From: Sordaria brevicollis
Lineage: Eukaryota > Ascomycota > Sordariomycetes > Sordariales > Sordariaceae
Reading direction: 5' to 3'
Assembly: GCA_033439795.1 (NCBI GenBank)
Contig: JAUTDP010000012.1
Coordinates: forward strand, 372,001 to 436,000
DNA length: 64,000 nucleotides
Shown here: in pieces, positions 61,221 to 64,000 of the stretch
How positions within the stretch are numbered: the first letter of the stretch is position 1
How the letters are laid out: each line of letters begins with the position of its first letter
Made by a program: the position numbers and the translations under genes
The notes under the pieces: generated by a model
The model's database searches: none
Told to the model about the DNA's origin: nothing
What the model saw: only the letters and a program-made list of their open reading frames with translations

Positions 61221-61620
61221 TTGGGGGTTCAGTTCCTAGAGAGGATGGGTGGCAGTTGATGAGTTGGATGGTTGATAAAGTGGTCTAATTAGGAAAAACA
61301 AGTAGGAAAAAGCTAGTAATACACGTCGAGGATAGAGCCCCGACGTAAAAGATGAAAAGGAAAACAAATGTAATGTAACAACGAAAAGAAGAAAACAGGC
61401 AAGATCCTGAAACAGATATGTACAATGAAGTTTAGACTTCTGCCCTCTAAAACCTCCAATCCCCTCATGACCGAAATGGTCACTTCACTCTCCTTCCCCC
61501 CCATCTTCATGTTTTTTTCGTACCCCAGATTCCCTTCTCTTACCTCTTCACTCCACTTCTCTTTTACTCTTCTCGCTAATCCCGCTTCTTCCTCCACCTT
61601 CCCAAACCAACCCACCCACC

Positions 61621-62183
61621 TCACTTACGTTAGAACAGGATTTTCATCCCCAGTCCCAATCCACGTATTTACCTTACAACACGAAATCTTGAGCGAGCAT
61701 TGGTCGCCAGGGTACTTGTCTTTTGGAGGATCGCACCCGTGCTCCCCCTTCTTCATGGCGGCCCTGTTGAGGGCGTAGAAGCTTCCGTCGGCGCAGGCGC
61801 AGATGGTTGGGACGCATTGCTGGGGTGAGGAGCTGTTTTTGAAGTGTTAGCTTTGCTGGATGGGGATGATGAAAAACTAAAGAAGGAGATGGGGGAGTGG
61901 GAGTGGATGTTTGTAAGGGGGAGAGTGAAGGATGTAAGGCAGGCTCGGTCTAAGACATGGAAAATAGCAAGAATACTCACTAATATCTACAGGCACTCTT
62001 CGTGTTGACCCTCCCCTCCAAGATATGTCGCGCCGCTATGCTTTCAATGAGAGCATCTTCCGTAGGAAGGGCTGATACTGACCCTGGCCCGCCTGTTGTT
62101 CCTGTGATGGTGCTGAGGACGATGCTGGCGGCAACGAAAACCAGGGCATTGTTGCTGATCTTGTTGATGAATGTGGACCTCAT
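61621..62183 (-). CDS. Small secreted cysteine-rich protein
   Basis: Not in a family I can name. Exon 1 (62183-61981) and exon 2 (from 61832) are joined by a 148-nt intron (GTGAGT, GCTAAC branch, AACAG). The product has a signal-peptide-like start (ALVFVAASIVLSTITG), then a pro-like segment, then eight cysteines: SACRYYSSPQQCVPTICACA, GCD, QCS and SCC. The 3' end is ambiguous: read straight through it ends with TAA at 61625 (136 residues), but a GTAAAT..CTAAC..TAAG intron at 61672-61624 would end the protein one codon later, just after SCCK, at TGA 61623-61621 (about 120 residues). An ATG at 62312 in the same frame would add 43 residues ahead of the signal. Even-numbered cysteines suggest four disulphides; role unknown (antimicrobial, adhesion or effector-like). 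Confidence 0.72.
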
Positions 62184-64000
62184 CGTCGAGGTTCCGAGTT
62201 TGCGAGTTTTGGTTGGATGCTTATTCAATATCGGATGCTGAATAGGTTCTTTGGTGTCTTCCTTGTGTTTCTGAATGTTGAGTGTTGTGTGTTTCGAGTA
62301 GACAGTACGCAAATGTCGAGTTGGGAAAAGCGATTGGTGACAGTTGGAGTCTAAAAGAGTGTACAGAGTTGATGGGAAAAACTTCCAAGAGTAACAGAAC
62401 CAGGGGTAAGGGGATGGGGGTGGGAAAGGAAGTGGTCAGTGTCTTTATAAGTCCCCAAAGGGCCTCCCAAAGAAGTGATGAATAACCATTTCTGTGAGAA
62501 GCTTTATGTGGCTGAATAGACGGGGCGGTCAGGTGTACTTTGTCCGGCGCTTGAAGGGAAAAAGGGAAGACCGTAGTTTGGTGTTATCGCGGAATGTTGT
62601 CGATGACCTGGTTTGAAGCGGACTTGGTACGGTGCGAATGATTTGGAGTGGTCGTATACAAGCAAGTAGACTTACTCGTGGACATAGACACATTCTTGGC
62701 TGAAGATGAGGGTGTCACTAGACAAGGGGAAGGTTCAAAGAGAATGGGCGGCACGCCAGGGACAGCTTTGTTCAAACATACCCCTTGACTGGCCATGGGA
62801 CCTGGACTCGAAGATTTTCTTTGTGAAGTTATCGTGACACAAACAATGAACTTTCTCAATGAAACAGCGTCCTCTGACCATAACTAGGAGGCGATGGGCA
62901 ACATTCCCATGGCATAGTCAAGGGCTAAAGAAGCATATAAAGCGGAAGACAATCCTAAGCTGGGCCACACCTGTTGACCGGTCTTGATATTGTGTCCATC
63001 TTCCCATGGTTTTATCGGGTAGATCAGAAGGACCACCAAGAAGACAACATGGGACTCGGTTGTTCGTTGGTTTCAGGATTTGGAATTGCCGAACTTCCGA
63101 TGGAGGTGATGAGCGCATGGTGATATCTCTTGGGGTCTTCGAAATAGTCGGTGTCGGTGACATGGGAAAGGATGTAACCATCGAAACGGGAGGCTCGACA
63201 ACTTTTTGTGTCGGTGGTTGAATTGCAATTTGAGCGCACATTGGACTCGAGAAATTTTTGCGGCGACATGAGAAACAACGGGAGGCAAGAGCGACTGGGT
63301 ATTCAACCCTTCACTCCTTCCTTCTTGCACTCCATTGCTCCTAAAGCTCCATCGCCCCTTCTCGTAAAGACCCGCTCCAACCGCCACGGGCAATATGGGG
63401 GAGGAACGATTCGACGGACTTTATGTCGCAATTTTGATCATGATCTTTCTTGAGTCCACAACGCAAATGCCCTAGCCCTAGAGGTCAGGTAGTCTCACGA
63501 GGCATGGTCGTGTCCATTCGAATACCCAGCTGGCGAAACTGACTTCGAGGCTCAACACCAAGGGCAATCAGATGACAGTGAACACGGTAAATAAGAGCCA
63601 AGAAAATGCCGAGGTTTTCGAGTCCTTATAATGCATTCGCCATCTACCTAGTCCAAGACGATAGTCATCGACAATATGCCAACCACGAGGCTCAAGCCAC
63701 GAAGCATTCGCCGTCCTCTTTCCTTCCAGATCTGCCTAGGGCGGTTCGGCTTTGATGAGTGTCCATGGGAACGATACCCCTTGTCCATTGTGCTAGCGAG
63801 GCTTTGTTCGTTGCCCTTGATTGTTTAAGGAAGGATTGTACTCGACCTTCTTTGTTAGCATGTGTCTTGCGTATCTCTCGACCTTCATCTTGATAGTTGG
63901 TACACTCCGTTTGACCTTGATGTTCACAGCTTTGACGAAGTCTATGGCTCATATCTCGCTGATAATGGCGTCCACTCGTCACAGAAATACCGTATACCAG
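62184..64000. other. Right-end region without supported gene
   Basis: About 1.8 kb. The left part is the promoter of the secreted-protein gene. Minus-strand frames at 62584-62859 and 62918-63241 (MCAQIAIQPPTQKVVEPP start) have a Pro/Ser/Thr-rich composition that could belong to a real but unrecognised gene. Neither frame has a domain, and no join could be made with confidence. Confidence 0.4.

Noticed and set aside
62584..63393. Minus-strand frames with Pro/Ser/Thr-rich sequence near the right end
   Set aside because: No domain and no convincing splice to join them; kept only as an unresolved possibility.
1..64000. tRNA, rRNA genes and CRISPR arrays
   Set aside because: A few GGTTCGA-like or GAGTTCGAGTCC strings (e.g. 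near 44660) were examined, but no cloverleaf could be formed; no regularly spaced identical repeats exist.

Overview
The window looks like a piece of a filamentous ascomycete chromosome, most likely Neurospora (N. crassa or a close relative). Three things suggest this. The genes carry short GT..AG introns with CTAAC/CTGAC-type branch sites. trp-1 is the fungal three-domain G-C-F tryptophan gene without introns. About 22.8 kb in the middle (roughly 8.9-31.6 kb) bears the full mark of repeat-induced point mutation (RIP): extreme AT richness, almost no CA or TG, plentiful TA, surviving CG, and genes broken by TAA/TAG codons. trp-1 and ota both lie on linkage group III in N. crassa, which fits; the species itself is an inference.

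Left arm (1-8.86 kb): a PTM1-type seven-transmembrane Golgi/endosome protein (+), a large acidic protein of unknown function (-), and trp-1 (-). The trp-1 promoter ends only about 430 bp from its start codon, at the edge of the RIP block.

RIP block (8.89-31.66 kb): this is a nest of dead transposons. A Helitron-type Rep/helicase gene starts by about 13.26 kb, stops at 15.89 kb and resumes at 27.36 kb with Rep-like and PIF1-like helicase parts. It is interrupted by a complete LTR retrotransposon at 15895-27355 with two 306-bp LTRs and a perfect 5-bp target duplication (AAAAC). Protease, Ty3/gypsy reverse transcriptase, RNase H, integrase and a C-terminal chromodomain can still be read in order, so it is a chromovirus-type element. 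It has an additional coding-like stretch before the 3' LTR that I could not name. The 8.9-13.2 kb part is RIP-mutated sequence I could not assign.

Right arm (31.66-64 kb): NUP192 nucleoporin (+), the mitochondrial small Tim TIM9 (-, three exons), about 5 kb without a gene, a Sac7/Bag7-type Rho GTPase-activating protein (+), about 5.5 kb without a gene (holding a terminal-inverted-repeat element and direct repeats), an anion:cation-symporter MFS permease (+), ornithine aminotransferase (-), GPI10 mannosyltransferase (+, divergent from ornithine aminotransferase) and a small secreted cysteine-rich protein (-). These are mostly housekeeping genes with separate promoters; there is no biosynthetic cluster. 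No tRNA, rRNA or CRISPR array was recognised.
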